15,062 nt of DNA from Pyronema omphalodes. Its lineage: Eukaryota > Ascomycota > Pezizomycetes > Pezizales > Pyronemataceae. The notes beneath the pieces are model-generated. The model had not been told where the DNA came from, searched no databases, and saw nothing but the letters and a program-made list of their open reading frames with translations. How positions within the stretch are numbered: the stretch's first letter is position 1; each line of letters starts with the position of its first letter. The stretch spans positions 1 through 15,062 of the forward strand of contig JAJJXM010000206.1 in NCBI GenBank assembly GCA_024516155.1, given 5' to 3'. This document shows, in pieces, positions 5,584-13,924 of this stretch. The translations under genes and the position numbers were made by a program.

Positions 5584-8184
5584 TTGCAGTGGACAACCTT
5601 TACACCGACAGAGGTAGAAACAGCGATATTCTCCTCCTCGCCGAAGAAGGCGCCCGGACCCGATGGGCTCACATTCGCCTGCCTACGCCAAGCATACCTT
5701 GCCATCCCCGAACACATGAACAACCTCTACGCCACATTAGGGACGGTAGGCTACCATCCGCGATGCTGGCGCCAGGCCACCACAGTCATTATCGCCAAAC
5801 CCAACAAGCCGGATTACAGCAATCCAAAGGCATACCGTCCGATTGCGCTCCTGAACTGCCTTGGGAAGACCCTCGAAAAACTAATGGCCACTCGCCTAGG
5901 CACGATGGCAGACTCTCACGACTTACTACATAGAGACCAAATAGGTGGACGCCCGCAGAGATCAGCAATTGACGCGGCGATGGCGCTGGTGCACGACGTC
6001 GAGATTGGGAAATCTCACGGAATGCTAACCTCTGCCCTCTTCCTCGATGTTCGTGGAGCGTTCGACAACGTCTCTGCTGACCGCCTCCAACAAACATTAC
6101 GACAGCTTGGGTGCCCGCGACCAGTAGTATCGTGGTGCCAGTCTTTCCTCGCAGATCGCACGATCGCTCTAGCGTTCGATGGGCGAACTGACACGCAACG
6201 CCCAGTGCAAACAGGCATCCCACAAGGTTCCCCTGCATCCCCCATACTTTTCTTATTATACCTCCGCCCATTATTCGACGAACTAGCACAGGTACACCCG
6301 TACGCCTGGACACCTAGCTACATTGACGACGTAGCGATCGTCGTCCAGGGACGCACCAGAAAAGCGAACGCCCGCGCACTTGAGAACATCACGACAACAG
6401 CCTTTCGGTGGGCCGACGCAAACGCCATTGCATTTGACGATGCCAAGTCAGAGCTCCTGCATTTCCACTGGGCACGCACCGATAGCATCACTGAGGAGGA
6501 AAAAGTTAAGTTACCAAACGGTACAGTTATCACACCGGGAACACAAGGAGGAGAGAAGGATGTTGTGAGGTGGATAGGCCTGTATTTAGATAGGAAACTT
6601 AACTTTAGAAGACATGTAGCTAGACGAGTAACCGCCGCGCAAAGAACTCTGAACGCACTGTGTAGGTTAGCACGGTACGAAACAGGTCTGTCCCCCGCTG
6701 CTACAAGACTAATCTACCAGGCGTGTGTCCAGTCGAGAGCAGACTACGGCGCAGAGATATGGTGGAACCAACAAAAAGACCTTGCCCTCACCCTCCAGAA
6801 TCAACAGAACACCGCCCTCCGCAGGATTCTCAACGCTTTCACCTCTACTCCGATCCTGGCCCTCCACAATGAATCCGCACTCCCCCCCGTCACAATACGT
6901 CTTGACAACCGCCAGCGGAAATACGCCCTGCGCACCCTCACCTTACCCGCTTCGCACCCCATCATCACACGCTGCCCTGTCTCGTTTCCCGCCCCGAGTA
7001 TCGATGATGCCTCCATCAACCCGGACACCGAGTACGACCACCCGTGGCACGTCCCAGGACAAGCCCCGTCCCGCCTCCTGCACGTCATCAGCACCCTCTC
7101 CCCGTGGGTCCAACCAAACGCCGAAATCGAGGACACCTCCCAAAACATCCCCGACAACGACCTCGCCCCTACATTAACGATCGACATCTCCTCCTCCCCG
7201 AAGGCTGACGCTGCCGACGACCACCTCCTCCTCCTCCACGCCCTTCGCCAACGATCGGACACTATCCTACTGTACACGGACGGCTCTCAACTTGACGGCA
7301 TAACAGGCGCAGGATACATCATCCCCCACGGGCTGCCACGACCTGTCAACTCCATAGTGCCCATGGGCGACAGAACAGAAGTCTTCGACGCGGAAGTCAT
7401 GGCCATCCACGAAGGACTCCGGACATGCCTGACACATGTTCGACGCAACGACCTATACGACAAACACATCCACGTTTTTACCGACAACCAGGCCGCGATA
7501 CGTCGAGCCTCTCACCTCCGTCGAGGCCCCGGCCAGGAGCTCGCCTGGGCCATCCACAACACCGCTCACGACCTTCACACTTACGGTACCTCAATTACCA
7601 TCCACTGGGTCCCAGGACACACCAGCGTCCCCGGAAACGAAGCCGCCGACGAACTGGCCCGACAGGCGACAACATTACCGCCACCCCGACAAATACCGAT
7701 ATCCCTCACTTGGCTGCGCCGCTGCGCTCGAGAAAGGTACACCGAAGACTGGGCTACCTGGTTCACCTCTTTCCCCCGACCGCGCACGTACGCCGCCACA
7801 CACCGCCGCAAAATGGACACTGCGTACACCGAAAACCCCCGCTGGATATCAACTGCAATCCTGGGTCTTCGCACCGGCCACGGATACTTCCTCAACTGCT
7901 TGGCCCGCCCTCCATCCGACGCATACCCCTCCCGCAGCTGCAGCTGCCCAATCCATCCACCGCAGACGCCTCGACACCTCCTCCTGAGCTGCCCCGACTT
8001 CCAGGCCGCTCGCTCCACACTCAGGAAGGACCTCAAACTCAGACAACACTCCCGGATCAACCTAAACACCATTCTGGACACCCCCTCCGGCACCAAGGCT
8101 CTTTCCACCTTTATCTCTGCAACCAAGGTTGCTACCTCGACCTGGGCACACTCCCGGCTAGAGAAGCCTCGCAGAAGGGGATAG
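5572..8184 (+). CDS. LINE-B ORF2: reverse transcriptase, RNase H and C-terminal zinc motif
   Basis: There is no ATG at the 5' edge; the frame takes over from the endonuclease frame after a +1 shift, so it would not be translated alone. It opens with SSSPKKAPGPDG, then RPIALLNCLGKTLEK. RT motifs follow: FLDVRGAFD (first catalytic Asp 6046-6048), GIPQGSP (6214-6234) and SYIDD (Asp pair 6325-6330). A complete RNase H domain shows Asp 7279 (YTDGS), Glu 7393 (FDAE), Asp 7483 (FTDNQ), His 7618 (PGH) and Asp 7648 (AADELAR). The end carries a C-x-C...H-x4-C motif (Cys 7939, Cys 7945, His 7975, Cys 7990) usual for LINE ORF2 C-termini. The domain order EN-RT-RNase H is that of the I/Tad group. Function: target-primed cDNA synthesis. 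All RT and RNase H catalytic residues are intact. Confidence 0.93.
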   Translation, partial: PRRELQWTTFTPTEVETAIFSSSPKKAPGPDGLTFACLRQAYLAIPEHMNNLYATLGTVGYHPRCWRQATTVIIAKPNKPDYSNPKAYRPIALLNCLGKTLEKLMATRLGTMADSHDLLHRDQIGGRPQRSAIDAAMALVHDVEIGKSHGMLTSALFLDVRGAFDNVSADRLQQTLRQLGCPRPVVSWCQSFLADRTIALAFDGRTDTQRPVQTGIPQGSPASPILFLLYLRPLFDELAQVHPYAWTPSYIDDVAIVVQGRTRKANARALENITTTAFRWADANAIAFDDAKSELLHFHWARTDSITEEEKVKLPNGTVITPGTQGGEKDVVRWIGLYLDRKLNFRRHVARRVTAAQRTLNALCRLARYETGLSPAATRLIYQACVQSRADYGAEIWWNQQKDLALTLQNQQNTALRRILNAFTSTPILALHNESALPPVTIRLDNRQRKYALRTLTLPASHPIITRCPVSFPAPSIDDASINPDTEYDHPWHVPGQAPSRLLHVISTLSPWVQPNAEIEDTSQNIPDNDLAPTLTIDISSSPKADAADDHLLLLHALRQRSDTILLYTDGSQLDGITGAGYIIPHGLPRPVNSIVPMGDRTEVFDAEVMAIHEGLRTCLTHVRRNDLYDKHIHVFTDNQAAIRRASHLRRGPGQELAWAIHNTAHDLHTYGTSITIHWVPGHTSVPGNEAADELARQATTLPPPRQIPISLTWLRRCARERYTEDWATWFTSFPRPRTYAATHRRKMDTAYTENPRWISTAILGLRTGHGYFLNCLARPPSDAYPSRSCSCPIHPPQTPRHLLLSCPDFQAARSTLRKDLKLRQHSRINLNTILDTPSGTKALSTFISATKVATSTWAHSRLEKPRRRG

Positions 8185-8277
8185 ACCCCTACCGCTGACT
8201 ACACTGACCACAGTACCTTAGGAACTTCCGCGCGCGCTGATTTTGCAGTGCTTTCTTACTTAGGACTTCTGTTTTGT
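8185..8277 (+). other. LINE-B 3' UTR
   Basis: This short non-coding stretch between the ORF2 stop and the poly(A) does not resemble the 3' UTR of LINE-1 or LINE-D and lacks their hairpin, so LINE-B belongs to a family with a different 3' end. Confidence 0.7.
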
Positions 8278-8301
8278 AAAAAAAAAAAAAAAAAAAAAAA
8301 A
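8278..8301 (+). repeat. Poly(A) tail of LINE-B, 24 nt
   Basis: An uninterrupted run of 24 A follows TTTTG and precedes GGGGACAAG. It marks the 3' end of the insertion; an uninterrupted run fits a fairly recent event. Confidence 0.92.
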
Positions 8302-8655
8302 GGGGACAAGTAAAAGGGGAAGGTAGAAGAGGGATAGGCGGAGAGAAAGGGAACGGGCACGCGGTGACGGGATCGGGCTGGGGTCGTTGCTTGGGTCTGC
8401 TTGGGGTTCGGGTGTTTTGAGTTTTCTTTTCTTTGTCTTTCAATTGTTTGTCTTACGGGTTGGAGTTGTTTTATGGTACGGCGGGTGAGAAGGACACGGA
8501 TGGTGGAATGGTGCACGGGAAAGGAGATGACGGGGACAGCAGGCGAGATAGGGCAGACGAGTTTCTTTTGTACTTTCCTTTGTTTGGGTGCGACAATGTT
8601 TTTCCTATGTTCGAAGGGCGGGAGGAGTGCGAGGCGTTGCGAAAGGAGAGAGAGC
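8302..8655 (-). other. 3' region of LINE-C after RNase H breaks off
   Basis: Read on the minus strand, the RNase H similarity stops about 8655. The frame continues to a stop at 8471-8473 as a Ser/Pro-rich stretch with no match to the LINE-B C-terminus, and the rest is C- and A-rich non-coding sequence. The third RNase H Asp, the His-Asp end and the C-terminal zinc motif are absent. An internal deletion joining ORF2 to the 3' UTR is the simplest explanation. I see no separate gene. Confidence 0.55.
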
Positions 8656-10570
8656 GGTGGGGTAGGTGGTGGAGGCGTATGTACTTGTGGCAGGTTTCTA
8701 CGCATTCGAGGATGGCTCGTAGCTCTGCGTCGAACACCTCGGAGGTGGGCCCCATGGGTACGATGGCTCGGATCTCTCGCGGTAGTCCTTGGGGGATGCA
8801 GTAACCGGCTCCGGTGTTGCTTTCAAGTTGAGATCCGTCGGTGTAGGCAATGACGTTATGTTCGTTGTTCCGGAGGTTCCGGAGGAGGGTGATGTGTTCG
8901 ATGGCGGCGTCATCCTTTGGGGACGGGCTTATGTCGATGGTGACGGGGTGGGGGTCCCATGGGGATGACGTGGGGTGTGCCGTGTCTTCAACGGTTGAGG
9001 TGGGGGAGATCCAGGCGGCTAGGGAGGAGAGGTGGTTTACTAGCCGGGAGGGCGGGCGTGTCGGGGTTTGCCAGGTGTGGTCGTATTCGTGTGTCGTGCG
9101 TATGGTGGTGGCGAAGTGGTTGGGGATGGGGAAGGAGGAGGGGCAGCGTTTGGTAACGGGGTGTGAGGGGGGGAGGGTGAGGAGGCGGAGGGTGTACTTC
9201 CTTCTCTTGTGATTTAAGCGCACCAGGACCGGGGGGATTGCGGCTTCGTTGTGTAGGGCGATAGTGGGTGTTGATCGGAATGCGTTTAGGATTCGTCGGA
9301 GGGCTATGTTTTGTTGGGTTTGTAGTTTGCGGGCCAGGGTCTTTTGTCCGGTCCACCAGATCTCAGCTCCGAAGTCGGACCTAGAAGTGACACATGCTAT
9401 GTAGAGTGAGCGGGTAGCTGAAGGAGACAGACCTGTTTCATGACGCACGAGGCTGCAGAGGGCGTTGAGGGATCTGGAGGCGGCGGTTAGTTTGTTTTTT
9501 ACATGATGGGAGAAATTCAGTTTGCGGTCGAAAAATATGCCTATCCACCGGACAACGTCCTTCGGTCCTCCTTGGGTTCCGGGCGCGACAATCGTGCCGT
9601 TGGGGAGTGTGACTTTTACGGGGTCGTCGTGGGTGTCTTTGCGGGATCGGTGGAAGTGGAGCAATTCTGATTTGGAATCGTCAAAGGCCACTGCGTTTTC
9701 TTGGGCCCATGTGAATGCGGTGCGGGCGACTTTCTCGAGGACTCTAGCGTTTCCTTCTCTTGTGTGGCCGTGGGCAACTAATGCAACATCATCGATGTAG
9801 CTCGGGGCCCATACGGTGGGGTGTGTTGAGGTCAGGGTGTCGAAGAGTGGGCGGAGGTAGAGGAGGAATAGTATAGGGGACGCCGGGGAGCCTTGGGGGA
9901 TGCCTGTTGTGATGGGGCGTTGTACGTCGGTGTTGCCGTCGAAGGAGAGGGCGGTGGTGCGGTCGGTTAGGAAAGATGTGCCCCATGAGGTTACTTGTTC
10001 TGGGCATCCAAGGTTGCGCATTGTGTGGAGGAGGCGGGCAGCGGAGACATTGTCGAAGGCTCCGCGAACGTCCAGAAAGAGGGCTGACGTCACCAGTTTG
10101 AGCTTATCGTTGGTTTCGATGTCATGTGTTAGTGCCATGGCGGCGTCGATAGCCGAGCGTTTCGGGCGTCCACCTATCTGGTCAGTGTGTAGCAGGTCAT
10201 GGGATTCCGCCATCTGTCCTAGGCGTGTTGCCATCAATTTTTCTAAGATTTTACCCAAGCAGTTTAGCAGAGCTATGGGTCGGTATGCCTTGACTGAGCT
10301 GTAGTCCGGTTTGTTCGGTTTTGGTATCACCACAGTTGTTGCTTCCCGCCAGGCTTTAGGGTGGTAGCCTACCTTACCGAGGGTGGCGTAGAGCAGGTTG
10401 ATTTGGTCGGGTATAGCTTCGTATGTTTTGCGGAGGCATGCGAATGTTATGCCGTCAGGCCCTGGGGCTTTCTTGGGGGAGGAGGAGAAGATAGCGTGGG
10501 AGATCTCCGCGGGGGTGAATGTTTCCCATGGGATTGGGGGTCTCGAGGGGGTGTTTCTGGTGGGGGGTGA
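8471..10570 (-). pseudogene. LINE-C ORF2: reverse transcriptase and truncated RNase H
   Basis: This is the continuation of LINE-C ORF2 after the shift at the C13 tract. It reads TFTPAEISHAIFSSSPKKA, RPIALLNCLGKILEK, then RT motifs FLDVRGAFD (10078-10052; catalytic Asp 10070-10072), GIPQGSPASP, and SYIDD (Asp pair 9793-9788). The region is colinear with LINE-B RT but clearly more diverged than LINE-F is, so it is another family. RNase H begins with AYTDGSQL and FDAEL (Glu at 8723-8725), then similarity ends near 8655, before the third acidic residue. RNase H should therefore be inactive. The frame ends at 8471. No ATG serves this part alone; it depends on the upstream endonuclease frame. Confidence 0.88.
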
Positions 10571-11855
10571 GGGGGGGGGGGGGAGGGAAGAGCGCCTGGA
10601 AGGCTTCTATTTTGCTCTGGAAGTCTGTGCATAAGCGGTCCTCACCGTTCACGGTCATTTTTATGGGGGGCGTGAGTTGGGCTTTGCGGGGGTTAGTGTA
10701 CTTGAAAGCCGCCCAGACGTCTGCGCCTTCTGCCTGTGCAAGGTATGCTTTCCATAGATTATCCTTCGCATGTCTTATTCGCCTGAAGTGTGTGTTGCGG
10801 AGGGACTTGAAGTCCTCATGATGTTCGGGCAGGCGGGTTCGCTTCCAACGGCGGCGAGCATGGGACATCGCCCGGCGTGTGTCTTCGAGTTCCGCGGTCC
10901 ACCACCTCTTCGATCGTGGGGTTGGCGTCATGGGAGGTGTTGACTGCTCGACAGCTTGTAGTATGTGTTGTCTGAGCGTTTGTGCCCATTCGTCCAGGTT
11001 TTCGTGGGTGGGGTTTTGGCTGAGGTACGTCCACCGGGGTTTGTTGGTGGTGGACAGGCGGAGCAGGGTGCTGGCGAATGTTTCCCAGTCCGTTTTTTTC
11101 CAGTTAAGACGTTTCTTGGTTGGGGCCTGTTCTATGTCGGGGTGGAGGGATTCGATCTGGAAGCGTATGACTTCGTGATCTGACCCCGTGGCATTATCCT
11201 CGTCTATAGCCCAGTTTGTGACCTCCCGGGCTACCGCTGGAGCGGCGAGCGTAAGGTCGAGGACGGAGGAGCCTGTGCCTGTGCGGTAGTGATAAGTGGG
11301 CACGTCTGGGACGTTCACCAGGTGCCATCCGTGGTCTTCTATGAGTTTGACGAGTTCATCGGCCCGGGCTTGGTGCCTCACTCCTGAATTCCATAAGGGG
11401 TGATGTGCGTTTAGGTCCCCAGTGATAATGCATCTGGGTGGGAGGGGGAGGGGGGCGAGAGTACGGGGGATAGTGTGGAGTTGTGTTGTGGGATCGTACT
11501 CGTTGTAGATGTTTAGAATGAATAGGGAAGGGATGAGGTCAGTCTGAACCTCGAGGACTTGAAGGTCTGGGTCTCCACTGACATCCGGTCGTGGAGTGAC
11601 GCGGATGTGAGGGTTGAGGCGGGAGACGTAGGCGGCGGTCCTTATTACTGGACGATTACCAATGGGGGGGAGAATGAGGGTGAAGTCGGGGTGAGTGGTA
11701 GCGTACCGGGGGTCTTTTATCTGGGCTTCTTGTACCAGAATTATGTCTGCGGTTTTCCCTGCCGTGTTTAGGAGGGTGTTTAGGGCGGTGGTGCTGCGGT
11801 TTGTGTTGCGGGACACAATGCGGAGGGTCGCCGCTGTATATGCGTAATTATGCAT
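10455..11855 (-). CDS. LINE-C ORF2: apurinic-type endonuclease and linker
   Basis: It starts at ATG 11855-11853, overlapping the ORF1 stop. The full endonuclease domain is present: LRIVSRNTNR at the start, DIILVQEAQI with the catalytic-type Glu, DPDLQVLEV, GDLNAHHPLWNS (11420-11400), SSVLDLTLA, and GSDHEVIRF (SDH 11183-11175). The linker holds KRWWTAELEDTR, DVWAAFKYTNPRKAQLTP and a poly-Pro stretch encoded by a 13-base C run (10583-10571). After that run coding passes to the +1 frame (RT); the original frame carries on with non-homologous residues to a stop at 10455. The endonuclease would nick the target DNA to prime reverse transcription. All recognised motifs are intact. Confidence 0.9.
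   Translation of the reverse strand: MHNYAYTAATLRIVSRNTNRSTTALNTLLNTAGKTADIILVQEAQIKDPRYATTHPDFTLILPPIGNRPVIRTAAYVSRLNPHIRVTPRPDVSGDPDLQVLEVQTDLIPSLFILNIYNEYDPTTQLHTIPRTLAPLPLPPRCIITGDLNAHHPLWNSGVRHQARADELVKLIEDHGWHLVNVPDVPTYHYRTGTGSSVLDLTLAAPAVAREVTNWAIDEDNATGSDHEVIRFQIESLHPDIEQAPTKKRLNWKKTDWETFASTLLRLSTTNKPRWTYLSQNPTHENLDEWAQTLRQHILQAVEQSTPPMTPTPRSKRWWTAELEDTRRAMSHARRRWKRTRLPEHHEDFKSLRNTHFRRIRHAKDNLWKAYLAQAEGADVWAAFKYTNPRKAQLTPPIKMTVNGEDRLCTDFQSKIEAFQALFPPPPPLTPHQKHPLETPNPMGNIHPRGDLPRYLLLLPQESPRA
10571..10583 (-). repeat. C13 homopolymer at the LINE-C endonuclease-RT frame change
   Basis: Thirteen G on the + strand (C on the coding strand) encode the poly-Pro linker. Endonuclease coding upstream and RT coding downstream differ by +1, so one extra base in this run is enough to explain the break. 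Homopolymers this long are prone to slippage and to base-calling error. Confidence 0.85.
11848..11855 (-). promoter_or_regulatory. ORF1 stop / ORF2 start overlap (ATGCATAA)
   Basis: On the minus strand the ORF2 ATG (11855-11853) lies five bases upstream of the ORF1 TAA (11850-11848), an 8-nt overlap in different frames. Such overlaps in non-LTR elements are known to allow ORF2 translation by termination and reinitiation; that use here is inferred. Confidence 0.75.
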
Positions 11856-13552
11856 CAGCGGTCATGTTGGTGTCGTCGGTGGGGTCGGCGTCAGGTGAGA
11901 GGGGGGCGGTGCGGGCTCTTTGCCATGCTTCGTGGACGATGGCTTGTCTGACCGGGCATCGGGTGCTGTAGGCGGGGTGCGAGGATTCGGGGTTTCCTGC
12001 TTCCTTGCAGTTCGTGCATCTGTATACGGTGTGGATACAGCTTCGACCACGTTTAGAAGGGCAGTCTACACAGGTGTGGTTGTCAGTGGAGTGTGCGCCT
12101 GCACACATCGCGCAGGTTGGGCCGCCAGTGGAGTGGCATGTGGCGTGGTGGTGACCATGTTTAAGGCACTTGCGACAGAGGTCGGTGGATCGGGAGGTGT
12201 GAAATTCGGTCACTCTTTTGTGTTCGTATAATACCACAATTTTCGACCGTTTCAGGGATTGGTAGTCGTCTGCGGATCGTACTGCCACCATCACGCTGGA
12301 TGCGGTCTTACCTTCTCTCTTGTCGGGGTGCGAGATGTATCGTGGTCTCTGGGCTAGTTTCACGGGGTGGTTACGCTCGATCTCTTGCTGGAGGAGTTCC
12401 ATGCCCTCAGTGGTGTCTGGGAAGACGTCCATCGGGATACCGTGCACCGCAAGTTTGTACCACTTTTCATTCAGTTTAGGGGCAGGAGGGAGGCGTGAAC
12501 GGAGCGGGCTGCTTCGTGGATGATGGGGAGGTGGGGGAGGAGGTCATTGATTGGGGTGGCGGGGGATGGGGTGAGGAGGAGGTTGCCAGACATGTTTTTT
12601 CTCACCGTCAGGATGGAGATGTTGTCGGGTACTTTTGCGCGGCGCAACGCTTCGTTTACCTTCATACCGATCATGATCTTGGCGTTGTCACTGAGAGTGT
12701 GAGGGTCTGGGCAGGGGATGATGATGTTCTGTGGGCGAGGTGGGGCGGGTCTTTTGGCGGGGGTCTTTTTCGTGTTGGCAGTGGTTGGTTTGGGGCGTGC
12801 GGGGGTGGGTTGGGCGTTGGGGAAGAGTTCGCGGGGGGAGTTCCCGTTCCAGATTGTCGCGGGGGTCGGCTTGCTGCGGCGGGGAGGGCACGGGGAGGCT
12901 GTGTTTGGCGAGTTCTGCCTCAGCAGCGAGGCAGCGTTGCTTCCAGTAGTCCTTTGAGTCGTCGGCGGGGGCAGTGAGGGCATTTTCGGGGGAGGGGGCG
13001 GTGGTCGAGGGGACGTATTCGGGGCAGAGAATGGGGGCGATTCGTTTGAGCATGTTGTTTGTGTCACGGGTCATCGTTCTGTCGCGGTCGAGGATTTGGT
13101 AGAGTTTCGTGATGCGGTCGTTTGTGATTTTGTCATTGTGGCGGGCGAGGTCGGCGTAGGTGGCGAGGGCGCTCAGGACGCGGTTGGAGTCGTTGTCGGC
13201 TTTGGGGTTATTGTCGGCGGGGGGGGTGGCGTTGTCGGGGGCGGTCGTAACGGGGACGTTGTTCAGAAGTTTCTTGATGCTGCGTCGGTAATTGTCGTGG
13301 TCGGCGTTGGTGGGGTGGGAGTGCGCTGTGGATGTTGCGTGGCGTTTTTGGGGGAGAAACGGGTCGTCCTGCTTTTGGGTGATTGGGTCGGAGCGGAAGA
13401 TTCGTTGGGTTGCTGGGGAGGTGATGGCGGGGGCAGCATTGCGGGGGGGTGGGGGACGGGGTGCGGTCGCGTGCGTTGTCGTAGGAGGACGCGTCGTCGC
13501 TATCGCTGACGTCATCGTCATCGAGGTGCATCTCGTCGTGGTGTACCTGCAT
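11848..13552 (-). pseudogene. LINE-C ORF1 (Gag-like, CCHC zinc-knuckle protein) with frame changes
   Basis: The likely start is the ATG at 13552-13550, leading to an acidic patch (HLDDDDVSDSDD). Coding sense then moves frame three times: near 13436-13460 (G-rich runs, +1), near 12833-12838 (G6, +1) and near 12475 (-1). Between them are coil-like segments (RITKLYQILDRDRTM; YWKQRCLAAEAELAKH), a conserved core (AKIMIGMKVNEALRRAKV; ILTVRKNMSGNLLL), then WYKLAVHGIPMDVF. The C-terminus has a CX2CX4HX4C knuckle (12177-12136), a second Cys/His cluster (CAMCAGAHS) and a third (CTNCKEAG...SHPAYSTRC). Total span is about 570 codons. Expected role: nucleic-acid chaperone and RNA packaging in the RNP. ORF2 follows with an 8-nt overlap. 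The frame changes may be mutations or consensus errors. Confidence 0.85.
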
Positions 13553-13920
13553 GAGATGAGGCTCTGCGCTAGCGTGGCGGCTCAGCGCGAGGTCGCGTAT
13601 GGGGGGTTTGTCGGGGGGGAGCGGGTGTTTTTCTTCGCCGCGGAGGTTCGAGGAGCCATCGGGAGCTCGGGTTGATGAGTATCGGGGGGGTATGATGGTG
13701 ATTCCGGTGGAAAATTGATGATTTGTGTGGTGGTTGTGGGGGGGGGTGGTTGTCCGTGTCGCTGGCTGCTTCAGGGGCCGTTGAAAACTCTTCTCCACCG
13801 TGTAACACGACGAAAAAGAGCGGGCCTGGTCTGAAACCGCTGCGATAGGGGAATTCGGGTGTGCCGATTAGGATTCCGCTCGAAAATCTAGAGATTTCCG
13901 GGTGGTTTGTCGAAAAGGCA
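13553..13920 (-). other. 5' UTR of LINE-C
   Basis: This stretch of about 370 bases upstream of the ORF1 ATG lies between ORF1 and the point where LINE-F similarity fades. The ORF1 frame is open upstream to about 13798 but without an ATG. The coding strand is C-rich. LINE promoters are usually internal to this region, but I see no motif I can name with confidence. No other gene is supported. Confidence 0.5.
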
Positions 13921-13924
13921 GGGG

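Larger units (their letters stand above)
4471..8301 (+). mobile_element. LINE-B: 5'-truncated Tad/I-group non-LTR retrotransposon with poly(A)
   Basis: The element begins partway into the ORF2 endonuclease, lacks ORF1, and proceeds through RT, RNase H and a Cys/His C-terminus to a 93-bp 3' UTR and poly(A). 5' truncation is typical of incomplete target-primed reverse transcription. By comparison with LINE-C about 70 N-terminal residues of ORF2 are missing. Its left edge meets the LINE-D UTR and its right edge meets sequence next to LINE-C, so it probably inserted into the C/D element in opposite orientation. I could not find a convincing target-site duplication. Confidence 0.85.
8302..13920 (-). 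mobile_element. LINE-C: nearly full-length Tad/I-group non-LTR retrotransposon
   Basis: On the minus strand it contains a 5' UTR (about 13920-13553), an ORF1 with zinc knuckles, an ORF2 with complete endonuclease and RT, and a broken RNase H. It is the only element here with ORF1 and ORF2 joined. Its 5' edge lies near a run of C where the similarity of LINE-F to LINE-B fades; the exact base is uncertain. Its 3' part is interrupted at 8302 by the LINE-B poly(A), and LINE-D is the likely remainder. Several single-base frame changes make it inactive as assembled. Confidence 0.82.

Noticed and set aside
4071..8301. LINE-D and LINE-B read as one element with a 5' inversion (twin priming), since they are head to head.
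   Set aside because: LINE-B has its own complete 3' UTR and poly(A) at 8301 and runs to the end of ORF2. Twin priming would give an inverted 5' segment ending at a breakpoint, not a second full 3' end.
4440..8330. Target-site duplication flanking LINE-B.
   Set aside because: The bases before about 4471 and after 8301 (GGGGACAAG...) show no match longer than a few bases; I could not define one.
8302..8655. A separate small gene downstream of LINE-B.
   Set aside because: The frames here are Ser/Pro/Lys-rich low complexity without conserved motifs, and the minus-strand one is the tail of truncated LINE-C ORF2.
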